Shown here: positions 31,082 to 40,777 of the stretch, piece by piece
Layout of the letters: every line of letters begins with the position of its first letter
How positions within the stretch are numbered: position 1 is the stretch's first letter
Origin: an uncultured Actinoplanes sp.
GTDB lineage: Bacteria; Actinomycetota; Actinomycetes; Mycobacteriales; Micromonosporaceae
NCBI RefSeq assembly: GCF_934643405.1
Contig: NZ_CAKUCL010000038.1
Coordinates: forward strand, 1 to 42,618
Direction of reading: 5' to 3'
DNA length: 42,618 nt
Program-made: the position numbers and the translations under genes
The notes under the pieces: model-generated
The model's input: the letters and a program-made list of their open reading frames with translations, nothing else
Database searches by the model: none
What the model was told of the DNA's origin: nothing

Positions 31082-32929
31082 TTACTCCGGGACCCGGCGG
31101 TAGGCGCCGTCGCTGGCGCTGGTGGCCATCGAGGCGTAGGCGCGCAAGGCCGCCGACACCGGGCGGTTGCGGTCGACCGGCGTGTACGGCTTGGGACGGC
31201 GCTCCTGCTCATGACGGCGCTGGGCCAGCGCCTCGTCCGTCACGTTGAGGGTGATCGTGCGGCCGGGGATGTCGATGGTGATCTCGTCGCCGGTTTCCAC
31301 CAGGGCGATCAGGCCACCCGCCGCCGCCTCCGGGGAGACGTGGCCGATGGACAGGCCGCTGGTGCCGCCGGAGAAACGGCCGTCGGTGATCAGGGCGCAC
31401 GCCTTGCCCAGGCCCCGGCCCTTCAGGAAGCTCGTCGGGTAGAGCATCTCCTGCATGCCGGGACCGCCGCGCGGGCCCTCGTAGCGGATCACCACGACGT
31501 CGCCCTCGACCACCTGCTTGCCGAGGATGCCCTCGACCGCGGCGTCCTGGGACTCGAAGACGCGTGCCGGGCCGCTGAACTTCCACAGCGACTCGTCGAC
31601 GCCGGCCGTCTTGACCACGCAGCCGTCGGGCGCCAGGTTGCCGAAGAGGATCGCCAGGCCGCCGTCGACCGTGTAGGCGTGGCCGACCGAGCGGATGCAG
31701 CCGTTCTCCGCGTCGGTGTCCAGGGAGAACCAGCGGTTCTCGGTCGAGAACGGCTGTGTGGTGCGGACGCCGCCCGGCGCCGCGTGGAAGAGCTCCAGCG
31801 CCTCAGCCGAGGCGTTTCCGCCGCGAATATCCCATTTGTTGAGCCAGGACCCCAGGTCGGGAGAGTGGACCGACCGGACGTCGGTGCGCAGGAGGCCGCC
31901 GCGGTGCAGCTCGCCCAGCAGAGCCGGGATGCCGCCGGCCCGGTGCACGTCCTCCATGTGGTACTTCACGCTGTTCGGCGCGACCTTGGACAGGCAGGGC
32001 ACCCGGCGCGAGATGTCATCGATGTCGGCCACCGAGAAGTCCAGCTCGGCCTCGCGGGCCGCCGCCAGCAGGTGCAGCACCGTGTTGGTCGAGCCGCCCA
32101 TCGCGACGTCCAGGGCCACCGCGTTCTCGAAGGCGGACCGGTTCGCGATGCTGCGCGGCAGGACCGACTCGTCGTTCTCCTCGTAGTACTGCTTGGCGAT
32201 CTCGACGATCAGCGAGCCGGCCTTCTCGAACAGCGCCTTGCGGGAGGCGTGCGTGGCCAGCGTCGAGCCGTTGCCCGGCAGCGCCAGGCCGATCGCCTCG
32301 GTGAGGCAGTTCATCGAGTTGGCGGTGAACATGCCGGAGCAGGAGCCGCAGGTCGGGCAGGCCGAGCGCTCGATCGTGCCGAGCTGCTCGTCGGTCACCT
32401 TCTCGTTGGCGCTGGCGCTCATCGCGTCGATCAGGTCGAGCTTCTCGTGCACGATGCCCTCGATCGCCATCGTCTTGCCGGCCTCCATCGGGCCACCGGA
32501 GACGAAGACGGTCGGGATGTTGAGCCGCAGCGCGGCGATCAGCATGCCCGGGGTGATCTTGTCGCAGTTCGAGATGCAGACCAGGGCGTCGGCGCAGTGC
32601 GCGTTCACCATGTACTCCACCGCGTCGGCGATCAGCTCGCGGCTGGGCAGCGAGTAGAGCATGCCGCCGTGGCCCATCGCGATGCCGTCGTCGACCGCGA
32701 TGGTGTTGAACTCGCGCCCGACCCCGCCGGCCTCGGCGACCGCGCCCGCCACGAGACCACCGAGGTCCTTGAGGTGAACGTGCCCCGGTACGAACTGGGT
32801 GTAGCTGTTGGCGATGGCCACGATGGGCTTGCCGAAGTCGTCGTCGGTCATCCCGGTGGCGCGCCACAGGGCACGCGCGCCGGCCATGGTCCGACCGTGG
32901 GTCGAGGTCCGGGAACGCAGGTCAGGCAT
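31082..32929 (-). CDS. ilvD: Dihydroxy-acid dehydratase
   Basis: A 615-residue full-length enzyme dehydrating 2,3-dihydroxy-isovalerate and 2,3-dihydroxy-3-methylvalerate in valine and isoleucine synthesis. Iron-sulfur cysteines are visible: Cys122 in SNCDKITPG and the CPTCGSCSGM cluster (Cys191, Cys194, Cys197). The Mg-binding VDDGIAMGHGGM and C-terminal DGRFSGGTSGLSIGH blocks are intact. It lies apart from ilvBNC, on the opposite strand. ATG 32929 is directly abutted by GAGGGG with no spacer, too close to act as a Shine-Dalgarno site, so the mRNA may be leaderless. It is divergent from the GGDEF-EAL gene, with only about 56 bases between the starts. Confidence 0.97.
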   Translation of the reverse strand: MPDLRSRTSTHGRTMAGARALWRATGMTDDDFGKPIVAIANSYTQFVPGHVHLKDLGGLVAGAVAEAGGVGREFNTIAVDDGIAMGHGGMLYSLPSRELIADAVEYMVNAHCADALVCISNCDKITPGMLIAALRLNIPTVFVSGGPMEAGKTMAIEGIVHEKLDLIDAMSASANEKVTDEQLGTIERSACPTCGSCSGMFTANSMNCLTEAIGLALPGNGSTLATHASRKALFEKAGSLIVEIAKQYYEENDESVLPRSIANRSAFENAVALDVAMGGSTNTVLHLLAAAREAELDFSVADIDDISRRVPCLSKVAPNSVKYHMEDVHRAGGIPALLGELHRGGLLRTDVRSVHSPDLGSWLNKWDIRGGNASAEALELFHAAPGGVRTTQPFSTENRWFSLDTDAENGCIRSVGHAYTVDGGLAILFGNLAPDGCVVKTAGVDESLWKFSGPARVFESQDAAVEGILGKQVVEGDVVVIRYEGPRGGPGMQEMLYPTSFLKGRGLGKACALITDGRFSGGTSGLSIGHVSPEAAAGGLIALVETGDEITIDIPGRTITLNVTDEALAQRRHEQERRPKPYTPVDRNRPVSAALRAYASMATSASDGAYRRVPE

Positions 32930-32985
32930 CCCCTCATAGTGCCACCGTCACGGGGGTCGGCGACGGTGGTCGTCCACAAGCCGGG

Positions 32986-35361
32986 ATGGAAGGGCTCCCG
33001 AAACCGCGCGGGATCGGGCACAGTGTTTCCGTGAATTCACCGTCCGGCGTGGAGCTGGCCGGGCTCGCCGGTCTCCTGGCCGCCGTCCCGGCCGTCGTCC
33101 TGCTGGGCCGATCGGGGCACCGGAAACTGGCCGTGGGCGGGGCGATCGTCACGGTCGCCGCCCTGGCCGGGGTGATCGGCGTGCTGCTGACCGACATGCC
33201 GGTGCCGCGGATGAGCCTCGGCTCGGCCGTCGCGATCGGCACCGGGGTGGGCACCCTCACCCTGCTGATCGGCACGGCCATGCTGCCGGGCGCCGCGGAG
33301 AGCACCGGCGCGGCCGTCCGCCACCTGCTGGACGGGCTGGTCGTCGCGGCCGCGATCTGGTTCGTCGGCTGGGTGCTGCTCGCCCGGCCGACCCGCATCC
33401 TGGGCGACGCCACCCCGATGGCCTGCCCGTCGCTGCTGGTCCCGGCCGGGGTCGCGGTGATCTCGCTGGGCCTGACCACGGTGCTCGCCCTGCACGCGCA
33501 CCGGCCCCGGATGGCGACCGTCCCGGTGGCGGCGGGGGTGAGCCTGGTGGCGGTCGCGGCCACCGCGCTGGCCGGTGGCATCTGCCAGGGCTGGGACTCG
33601 ATCGTGCTGGCCGGCGCGGTGCTGCTGCCGGTCGGGCTGTTCACGCTCGCGCGGGCGATGCGGTCCGCCGACCGGCCGGTCCGGGTGGTCGGCGACGTGG
33701 CCGAGCGCGGCACGGCGTACGCGGTGGTGCCGATGGCCGGGATGGTGGCGGCCCTGGCCTACCACCTGTGGGCCGGGGGCAGCTTCGACGCGTACGGCTT
33801 CGCCGGCGCGACGGTCGAGGGGTTCGCGCTGGTCTTCCGGCAGTCCCTGGCCCTGCGCGACGTGCGGAGCTACACGCTGCGCCTGCGGCAGAGCGAGGCA
33901 CACTTCCGCGAGCTGGCGCACACCGATCCGCTGACCGGGCTGGCCAACCGCCGCGGCCTCCAACGGGCCCTGCGCGAGCGGGCCGACGAGGGCGGCGTGC
34001 TGGTCGGCATCGACCTGGACGGCTTCAAGACGGTCAACGACATGCGCGGGCACGACGCCGGCGACGCGGTGCTGCGCGAGGTCGGCGAGCGGCTGCGGCG
34101 CAACCTGCTGGCCGGCGACGTGGCGGCGCGGCTCGGCGGTGACGAGTTCGCGGTGCTCATGCACGGCACCGTGGACGAGGCGATGCTCACCGCCCACCGG
34201 CTGCTGGCCGTGCTCGGCGAGCCCTACGAGGTGGACGGCGGGTCGGTGTTCCTGTCGGCGAGCATCGGCGTGGCCGACACCGGCGAGCTCATCCGGGACG
34301 CCGATCTGGCCCTGCGGTACGCGAAGCAGCGCGGGAAGAACCGCGTCGAGCGGTACCAGGCGCGCTACGACGAGCTGCTGCGCCGCCGCGGCACGCTGGA
34401 GGCCGAGCTGCGCCAGGCGATCGACCGCGAGCAGTTGCGGCTGGTCTTCCAGCCGGTGGTGGCGCTGCCGTCGATGCGCCTGGTCGGCGCCGAGGCGTTG
34501 CTGCGCTGGCATCATCCGACGCTGGGCGCGGTCCGGCCGGACGAGTTCATCCCGGTCGCCGAGGACTCCGGGCTGATCAACCGGATCGGCGCCTGGGTGC
34601 TCGAGCAGGCCACCAAGCAGCTCGCCGCGTGGCTGGCCAAGGGCCACGACGTCTGGGTCTCGGTCAACCTGTCGCCCAAGGAGCTGCACGCGGCGGACTA
34701 CGCGGGTCAGGTGGCGGACGTGCTGGCCGAGTACGGCGTACCCCCGCAGCGCCTGGTGCTGGAGGTCACCGAGCACGCCGTCGCCACCGACATGGAGGAG
34801 CTGATCAGCCGCCTGGCCGAGCTGCGCGCCACCGGGGTCCGCATCGCGCTCGACGACTTCGGCGCCGGGTATTCGTCACTCGGCCAGCTGCGCACCCTCC
34901 CGGTCGACATCCTCAAGATCGACCATGCCCTGGTGGCGGAGCCCGAGTCCCGTACGGGCACGGCCGCGCCCCTGGTCGACGTGGTGGTCCGCCTCGGGCA
35001 CCGCCTCGGCCTGGAGGTGCTCGCCGAGGGCATCGGCACCCCGGCGCAGCGCGAGGTCGTCCAGGAGGCCGGCTGCCGGCTGGGCCAGGGCTCGCTGTTC
35101 GGCTGGGGCGTGCCCGCCGAGCACCTGGAGGCCCAGCTGCGCACGCTGCGATCGGGCCCGGTCCGGCCGGCTCCGGCGCCGCGCCCGGCGCCGCGCCAGG
35201 CGACGCAGTCGGACGCGGCGGCGCGCAGTCAGGTGGTCGTGCTCGGCCCGGGGATGCGGCAGCTCAGAGCGCTGCTGCCGACCGATCCCGCGTTCGGGGC
35301 ACTGGCGAGTGATCAGAATGTGGGATCAGTTGACTCGCCGAGTGAGATGGGGCAAGGTTAG
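32986..35361 (+). CDS. Membrane GGDEF-EAL protein with intact catalytic motifs
   Basis: A protein of 791 residues from ATG 32986 (GTG 33031 would give 776; neither has a convincing ribosome site). Residues about 20-290 hold some eight hydrophobic helices; there is no PAS domain. GGDEF (384-388) is preceded by the canonical IDLDGFKTVNDMRGHDAGD, so diguanylate cyclase activity is plausible; the RxxD inhibitory site is absent (LAGD). In EAL (503-505), the Asn of SVNLS, the Glu of EVTE, DDFG, KID and the catalytic Glu681 of LAEGIGT are all retained, so phosphodiesterase activity is also plausible; only the second Glu of AEGxE is Gly683. A Pro/Ala-rich tail of about 80 residues follows. It ends 4 bases before the ilvB leader peptide. 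Confidence 0.92.
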   Translation: MEGLPKPRGIGHSVSVNSPSGVELAGLAGLLAAVPAVVLLGRSGHRKLAVGGAIVTVAALAGVIGVLLTDMPVPRMSLGSAVAIGTGVGTLTLLIGTAMLPGAAESTGAAVRHLLDGLVVAAAIWFVGWVLLARPTRILGDATPMACPSLLVPAGVAVISLGLTTVLALHAHRPRMATVPVAAGVSLVAVAATALAGGICQGWDSIVLAGAVLLPVGLFTLARAMRSADRPVRVVGDVAERGTAYAVVPMAGMVAALAYHLWAGGSFDAYGFAGATVEGFALVFRQSLALRDVRSYTLRLRQSEAHFRELAHTDPLTGLANRRGLQRALRERADEGGVLVGIDLDGFKTVNDMRGHDAGDAVLREVGERLRRNLLAGDVAARLGGDEFAVLMHGTVDEAMLTAHRLLAVLGEPYEVDGGSVFLSASIGVADTGELIRDADLALRYAKQRGKNRVERYQARYDELLRRRGTLEAELRQAIDREQLRLVFQPVVALPSMRLVGAEALLRWHHPTLGAVRPDEFIPVAEDSGLINRIGAWVLEQATKQLAAWLAKGHDVWVSVNLSPKELHAADYAGQVADVLAEYGVPPQRLVLEVTEHAVATDMEELISRLAELRATGVRIALDDFGAGYSSLGQLRTLPVDILKIDHALVAEPESRTGTAAPLVDVVVRLGHRLGLEVLAEGIGTPAQREVVQEAGCRLGQGSLFGWGVPAEHLEAQLRTLRSGPVRPAPAPRPAPRQATQSDAAARSQVVVLGPGMRQLRALLPTDPAFGALASDQNVGSVDSPSEMGQG

Positions 35362-35365
35362 CCGC

Positions 35366-35395
35366 ATGTGCTTCGCGTCCCGAGTACTTATGTGA
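35366..35395 (+). CDS. Candidate ilvB leader peptide (9 aa, MCFASRVLM)
   Basis: ATG 35366 to TGA 35393 encodes nine residues whose last codons are CGA (Arg), GTA (Val), CTT (Leu) and ATG. GTA, CTT and CGA are all rare in this GC-rich genome, so scarcity of charged Val or Leu tRNA would stall ribosomes there. AAGG lies 8 bases upstream of the ATG, inside the stop region of the preceding gene. Two hairpins and a U-tract follow directly. Short Val/Leu/Ile leader peptides control ilvB by attenuation in several actinobacteria; the assignment here rests on position and codons. Confidence 0.66.
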   Translation: MCFASRVLM

Positions 35396-35433
35396 GCGCA
35401 CTCCTGCCGGTTGAGTCTCCGGCGAGAGTGCGC
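35396..35433 (+). promoter_or_regulatory. Leader hairpin 1 (pause/anti-terminator element) of ilvB
   Basis: GCGCACTC (35396-35403) pairs with GAGTGCGC (35426-35433), and inside it GCCGG (35406-35410) pairs with CCGGC (35419-35423). The hairpin begins at the base after the leader peptide stop codon, so a ribosome stalled on the GTA-CTT codons would cover its 5' arm. A strong competing anti-terminator pairing was not found by eye. Confidence 0.65.
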
Positions 35434-35435
35434 CA

Positions 35436-35469
35436 GGTCCCGTGCCCCATCGGCACGAGGGCCTTTTTT
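35436..35469 (+). terminator. Intrinsic terminator (attenuator) in ilvB leader
   Basis: GGTCCCGTGCC (35436-35446) pairs with GGCACGAGGGCC (35452-35463) with one bulged A, giving an 11-bp stem and 5-base loop, followed at once by six T (35464-35469). This is the only canonical U-tract terminator noticed in the window. It lies 56 bases upstream of the ilvB ATG, which points to regulated transcription into ilvBNC. Confidence 0.82.
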
Positions 35470-35525
35470 GTTGCTCACATACAGCTTGCTCACCCCCGGA
35501 CCGACCGATTCGAAACGGAACAGCC

Positions 35526-37346
35526 ATGACGAGACCCACGCCCGAGACTCTCGCCCACCGAGCCACCCCGGCCACTGTCGCGGCCGCCGCCAATCCGGCC
35601 CCGGCCGTAGCCTCCCCGGTGAACACCACCGGCGCGGGGGCGCTCGTGCGGTCGCTCGAGGCGCTCGGTGTCGAGGTCGCGTTCGGCATCCCCGGCGGGG
35701 CGATCCTGCCGGCGTACGACCCGCTGTACGACTCGAAGGTGCGGCACATCCTGGTCCGCCACGAGCAGGGCGCCGGGCACGCCGCGACCGGCTACGCGCA
35801 GGCCACCGGCAAGGTCGGCGTCTGCATCGCGACCAGCGGCCCGGGCGCGACGAACCTGGTGACGCCGATCGCCGACGCGTACATGGACTCGGTGCCGATC
35901 GTCGCGATCACCGGTCAGGTGGCGCGGCCCTCGATCGGCACCGACGCCTTCCAGGAGGCGGACATCCAAGGCATCACGCTGCCGATCACCAAGCACAACT
36001 TCCTGGTGCAGACCGCCGACGAGATCCCGCGGATCGTGGCCGAGGCGTTCCACCTGGCGGCCACCGGCCGGCCCGGTCCGGTCCTGGTCGACGTGCCGAA
36101 GGACGTGCTCCAGGCGCGCACCACGTTCACCTGGCCGCCCACGCTGGACCTGCCCGGTTACCGCCCCACGCTGCACCCGCACGGCAAGCAGATCCGGGAG
36201 GCGGCCCGGCTGATCGCCGCGGCGAAGCGCCCGGTCCTGTACGTCGGTGGCGGCGTGCTCAAGGCCGGTGCCACCGACGGCCTGCGCAAGCTGGCCGAGC
36301 TCACCGGCATCCCGGTGGTCACCACGCTGATGGCGCTCGGCGCGTTCCCCGACTCGCACCCGCAGCACCTGGGCATGCCCGGCATGCACGGCACCGTCCC
36401 GGCGGTCTACGCGCTGCAGAAGTCCGACCTGCTGATCACCCTGGGCGCCCGGTTCGACGACCGGGTCACCGGCAAGCTCGACTCGTTCGCGCCGGATGCC
36501 AAGGTCGTGCACGCGGACATCGACCCGGCGGAGATCGGCAAGAACCGCCACGCGGACGTCCCGATCGTCGGCGACGCACGGCACGTCATCGACGAGCTGA
36601 TCGCCGCCATCGGTCCGGATCGGACGAACTACGACGCCTGGTGGGCGACCCTCAACGAGCTGCGCGAGCGCTACCCGCTGGGCTACGACGAGCCGGAGGA
36701 CGGCACGCTCGCCCCGCAGTACGTCATCGAGCGGCTCGGCGCGATCGCCGGCCCCGAGGCGATCTACGTGGCCGGCGTGGGGCAGCACCAGATGTGGGCC
36801 TCCCAGTTCATCAAGTACGAGAAGCCGGGCACCTGGCTGAACTCGGGCGGCGCCGGAACCATGGGATACGCCGTCCCGGCCGCGATGGGCGCCAAGGTGG
36901 GCATGGCCGACACCGTGGTCTGGGCCGTGGACGGCGACGGCTGCTTCCAGATGACCAATCAGGAGCTGGCGACCTGCGCGCTGGAGGGCATCCCGATCAA
37001 GGTGGCCGTGATCAACAACGGCAACCTGGGCATGGTCCGGCAGTGGCAGACCCTGTTCTACGAGGGCCGGTACTCCAATACCGAGCTGGGGACGCACAAG
37101 CACCGGATCCCGGACTTCGTGAAGCTGGCCGAGGCGCTGGGCTGCATCGGCCTGCGGTGCGAGTCCAAGGACGACGTCGACAAGATCATCAAGCAGGCCA
37201 TGGAGATCAACGACGCGCCGGTGGTCATCGACTTCACGGTCGGCAAGGACGCCATGGTGTGGCCGATGGTCGCGGCCGGCACCAGCAACGACGAGATCAT
37301 GTTCGCCCGGGACGTGCGCCCGAACTTCGACGAGGACGAGCTCTGA
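35526..37346 (+). CDS. ilvB: Acetolactate synthase large subunit
   Basis: A 606-residue thiamine-diphosphate enzyme forming acetolactate and acetohydroxybutyrate, the first common step of branched-chain amino-acid synthesis. The N-terminal TPP-binding region with catalytic Glu (VRHEQGAGHAATGYA), the FAD-binding middle domain and the C-terminal TPP motif (GDGCFQMTNQEL ending in NNGNLGMV) are all present. An Ala/Pro-rich extension of about 30 residues precedes the conserved GAGALVRSLEALG. ATG 35526 has a weak GGAA site; the upstream open frame (to 35442) lies in the leader terminator and is not likely used. It is followed two bases after its stop by ilvN, so subunit synthesis is coupled. Regulated by the upstream attenuator. 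Confidence 0.97.
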   Translation: MTRPTPETLAHRATPATVAAAANPAPAVASPVNTTGAGALVRSLEALGVEVAFGIPGGAILPAYDPLYDSKVRHILVRHEQGAGHAATGYAQATGKVGVCIATSGPGATNLVTPIADAYMDSVPIVAITGQVARPSIGTDAFQEADIQGITLPITKHNFLVQTADEIPRIVAEAFHLAATGRPGPVLVDVPKDVLQARTTFTWPPTLDLPGYRPTLHPHGKQIREAARLIAAAKRPVLYVGGGVLKAGATDGLRKLAELTGIPVVTTLMALGAFPDSHPQHLGMPGMHGTVPAVYALQKSDLLITLGARFDDRVTGKLDSFAPDAKVVHADIDPAEIGKNRHADVPIVGDARHVIDELIAAIGPDRTNYDAWWATLNELRERYPLGYDEPEDGTLAPQYVIERLGAIAGPEAIYVAGVGQHQMWASQFIKYEKPGTWLNSGGAGTMGYAVPAAMGAKVGMADTVVWAVDGDGCFQMTNQELATCALEGIPIKVAVINNGNLGMVRQWQTLFYEGRYSNTELGTHKHRIPDFVKLAEALGCIGLRCESKDDVDKIIKQAMEINDAPVVIDFTVGKDAMVWPMVAAGTSNDEIMFARDVRPNFDEDEL

Positions 37347-37348
37347 TC

Positions 37349-37864
37349 ATGAACAAGCACACTCTGTCCGTGCTGGTCGAGAACAAGCCCGGTGTGCTGG
37401 CCCGGGTCAGCGGCCTCTTCTCCCGGCGCAGCTTCAACATCGACTCCCTGGCGGTGGGCGAGACGGAGAACCCGGACGTCTCCCGCATCACGATCGTGGT
37501 CAACGCTGACTCCTCACCCCTGGAGCAGGTGACCAAGCAGCTCAACAAGCTGGTGAACGTTCTGAAGATCGTCGAGTTGGACCCGCAGCAGTCGGTCCAG
37601 CGCGAGCTCCTGCTGGTCAAGGTGCGGGCCGATCGCGCGCAGCGCAGCCAGGTGCTCGAGACGGTCGAGCTGTTCCGGGCGAAGGTGATCGACGTCGCTC
37701 CGGACACCCTGACGATCGAGGCGACCGGCAACCCGGACAAGCTCGACGCGTTGCTGCGCGACCTCGAGCCGTACGGCATCAAGGAGATGGTCCAGTCGGG
37801 CCTCGTGGCCATCGGCCGAGGTTCGCGTTCCATCACGACAGGACCGGCGCTGCGCGCCGCCTAG
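37349..37864 (+). CDS. ilvN: Acetolactate synthase regulatory small subunit
   Basis: A 171-residue ACT-domain protein that activates IlvB and confers feedback inhibition by valine. The N-terminal ACT domain begins HTLSVLVENKPGVLARVSGLF and continues with RRSFNIDSLAVG, and the C-terminal half carries ELLLVKVRAD and the conserved GLVAIGRG tail. Its ATG lies two bases after the ilvB stop, and ilvC starts 13 bases after its own stop, so the three genes form one operon. Confidence 0.97.
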   Translation: MNKHTLSVLVENKPGVLARVSGLFSRRSFNIDSLAVGETENPDVSRITIVVNADSSPLEQVTKQLNKLVNVLKIVELDPQQSVQRELLLVKVRADRAQRSQVLETVELFRAKVIDVAPDTLTIEATGNPDKLDALLRDLEPYGIKEMVQSGLVAIGRGSRSITTGPALRAA

Positions 37865-37877
37865 ACAAAGGAAACAC

Positions 37878-38891
<1,014 letters not shown>

Positions 38892-38901
38892 TACGCCCGG
38901 T

Positions 38902-38935
38902 AAAGCACCCGGTCCTCCTGGGGGCCGGGTGCTTT
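38902..38935 (+). terminator. Terminator after ilvC
   Basis: AAAGCACCCGG (38902-38912) pairs perfectly with CCGGGTGCTTT (38925-38935) around a 12-base loop, 10 bases beyond the ilvC stop. The arm ends in TTT, giving a short U tract. The remaining 165 bases up to serA show no clear promoter. Confidence 0.88.
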
Positions 38936-39100
38936 CGCGTGAACGGACATCTCGCCCTCCTCCGCGGAGCTTCCAGCGGCTTTCCGCGTCCCCGTGCCAC
39001 CTCGACGGTCGGCGTGATCCCGGTCACATCACGGCCGGAGTAAACGTCCGCATACCATCACGGAGAGAGAGCGGTACCACACGCGCCCGGATGGAGACGC

Positions 39101-40702
39101 ATGACTCCTGTCGTCCTGATCGCCGAGGAACTGGCTCCGTCGGCCATCGACGTCCTTGCCGACGACTTCGACGTACGGAACATCGACGGCACCGACCGCG
39201 CGGTTCTGCTCGCCGAGCTGGCCGATGCCGACGCGCTGATCGTCCGCAGCGCCACCCGGGTCGACGCCGAGGTGATCGCGGCCGCCACCCGGCTCAAGGT
39301 GATCGCCCGGGCCGGCGTCGGGCTGGACAACGTCGACGTGGCCGCCGCCACCGCCCGCGGCGTCATGGTGGTCAACGCGCCGACCAGCAACATCGTGTCG
39401 GCCGCCGAGCAGGCGATCGCACTGCTGCTGTCGGTCGCGCGGCACACGGCCAGCGCCAGCGCCGCCCTCAAGCGCGGCGAGTGGAAGCGGTCCAGGTACA
39501 CCGGCGTCGAGATCCAGGGCAAGACGGTCGGCGTGGTCGGGCTGGGCCGCATCGGCGTGCTGTTCGCCCAGCGGATGGCCGCGTTCGGCACCCGGCTGAT
39601 CGCGTACGACCCGTACGTCCAGCCGGCCCGCGCGGCACAGCTCGGGGTGCGCCTGGTCGGGCTGGACGAGCTGCTGCGGGAAAGCGACTTCATCTCGGTG
39701 CACCTGCCCCGTACGCCGGAGACCTTGGGGTTGATCGGCGAGAAGGAGCTGGCCACCGTCAAGCCCGGCGTGCGCATCGTGAACGCGGCCCGCGGCGGGC
39801 TGATCGACGAGCACGCGCTGGCCACCGCGCTCAAGGAGGGCCGGGTCGCCGGCGCCGGGCTGGACGTCTTCGTCACCGAGCCGACCACCGAGTCGCCGCT
39901 GTTCGACTTCGACAACGTGGTGGTGACCCCGCACCTGGGCGCGTCCACGGTCGAGGCGCAGGACAAGGCGGGCCTCGCGGTGGCCCGCAGCGTCAAACTC
40001 GCCCTGCAGGGCGAGTTCGTGCCGGACGCGGTCAACATTCAGGCCGGCGGCGTGGTGGACGAGGACGTACGGCCGTTGCTGTCGCTGTCCGAGAAGCTGG
40101 GCCGGGTCTTCACCGCGGTGGCCGGAGGCATCGCCGCGGGCGTGACCGTCGAGGTGCGCGGCGAGATCGTCACGCACGACGTGGCGGTGCTGCGGCTGGC
40201 CACCACCAAGGGCCTCTTCGCCTCGGTGGTCGACGAGCGGGTCACCTACGTCAACGCACCCCAGCTCGCCGCGGACCGGGGCGTCGAGGTCGAGCTGGTG
40301 GTCAGCGACGAGCCGGCGGAGCACAAAAACCTGGTTTGCGTACGGGGTGCGCTGCCCGACGGCCGTACGGTCAGCGTGGCCGGAACGCTGACCGTGACGA
40401 GCACCCGGGAGATCAGCAAGCTCACCGGCGTCGACGGCTTCGATCTCGATCTGACCGCCGACGGTGTCCTGCTGTTCTTCCGCTACAGCGACCGGCCCGG
40501 CGTGATCGGCGCGATCGGCACCATCCTGGGCGAGGCCGGGGTCAACATCGCCGCCATGGAGGTCGCCCGCCGGGAGGCCGGTGGTGAGGCGCTGATGGCC
40601 CTCACCGTGGACTCCTCGGTCGACGTCGAGCTGCTGTCCGCGGTCGCCGACGTGATCGGCTCGGCCCGCGGCAGCATCGTGGACCTGCGCGGCCTCTTCT
40701 AG
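39101..40702 (+). CDS. serA: D-3-phosphoglycerate dehydrogenase
   Basis: A 533-residue enzyme of the long actinobacterial type, catalysing the first step of serine synthesis. The NAD-binding motif is VVGLGRIGVLFAQRM; catalytic residues lie in NAARGGLID (Arg), LDVFVTEP (Glu) and TPHLGAST (His). An intervening ASB domain and a C-terminal ACT domain (RYSDRPGVIGAIGTILGE, then VNIAAMEVARRE) follow, which usually bind serine for feedback inhibition. ATG 39101 has GGAG 4 bases upstream. It is separated from ilvC by a terminator, so it is probably transcribed on its own. Confidence 0.97.
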   Translation: MTPVVLIAEELAPSAIDVLADDFDVRNIDGTDRAVLLAELADADALIVRSATRVDAEVIAAATRLKVIARAGVGLDNVDVAAATARGVMVVNAPTSNIVSAAEQAIALLLSVARHTASASAALKRGEWKRSRYTGVEIQGKTVGVVGLGRIGVLFAQRMAAFGTRLIAYDPYVQPARAAQLGVRLVGLDELLRESDFISVHLPRTPETLGLIGEKELATVKPGVRIVNAARGGLIDEHALATALKEGRVAGAGLDVFVTEPTTESPLFDFDNVVVTPHLGASTVEAQDKAGLAVARSVKLALQGEFVPDAVNIQAGGVVDEDVRPLLSLSEKLGRVFTAVAGGIAAGVTVEVRGEIVTHDVAVLRLATTKGLFASVVDERVTYVNAPQLAADRGVEVELVVSDEPAEHKNLVCVRGALPDGRTVSVAGTLTVTSTREISKLTGVDGFDLDLTADGVLLFFRYSDRPGVIGAIGTILGEAGVNIAAMEVARREAGGEALMALTVDSSVDVELLSAVADVIGSARGSIVDLRGLF

Positions 40703-40777
40703 AACAGCACTTGCTGGAACAGCGCGCTTGCACTGCCGCCGGTGGCGTTGTGGCGGCCGGTCGGCTAGGAAGGCGGT

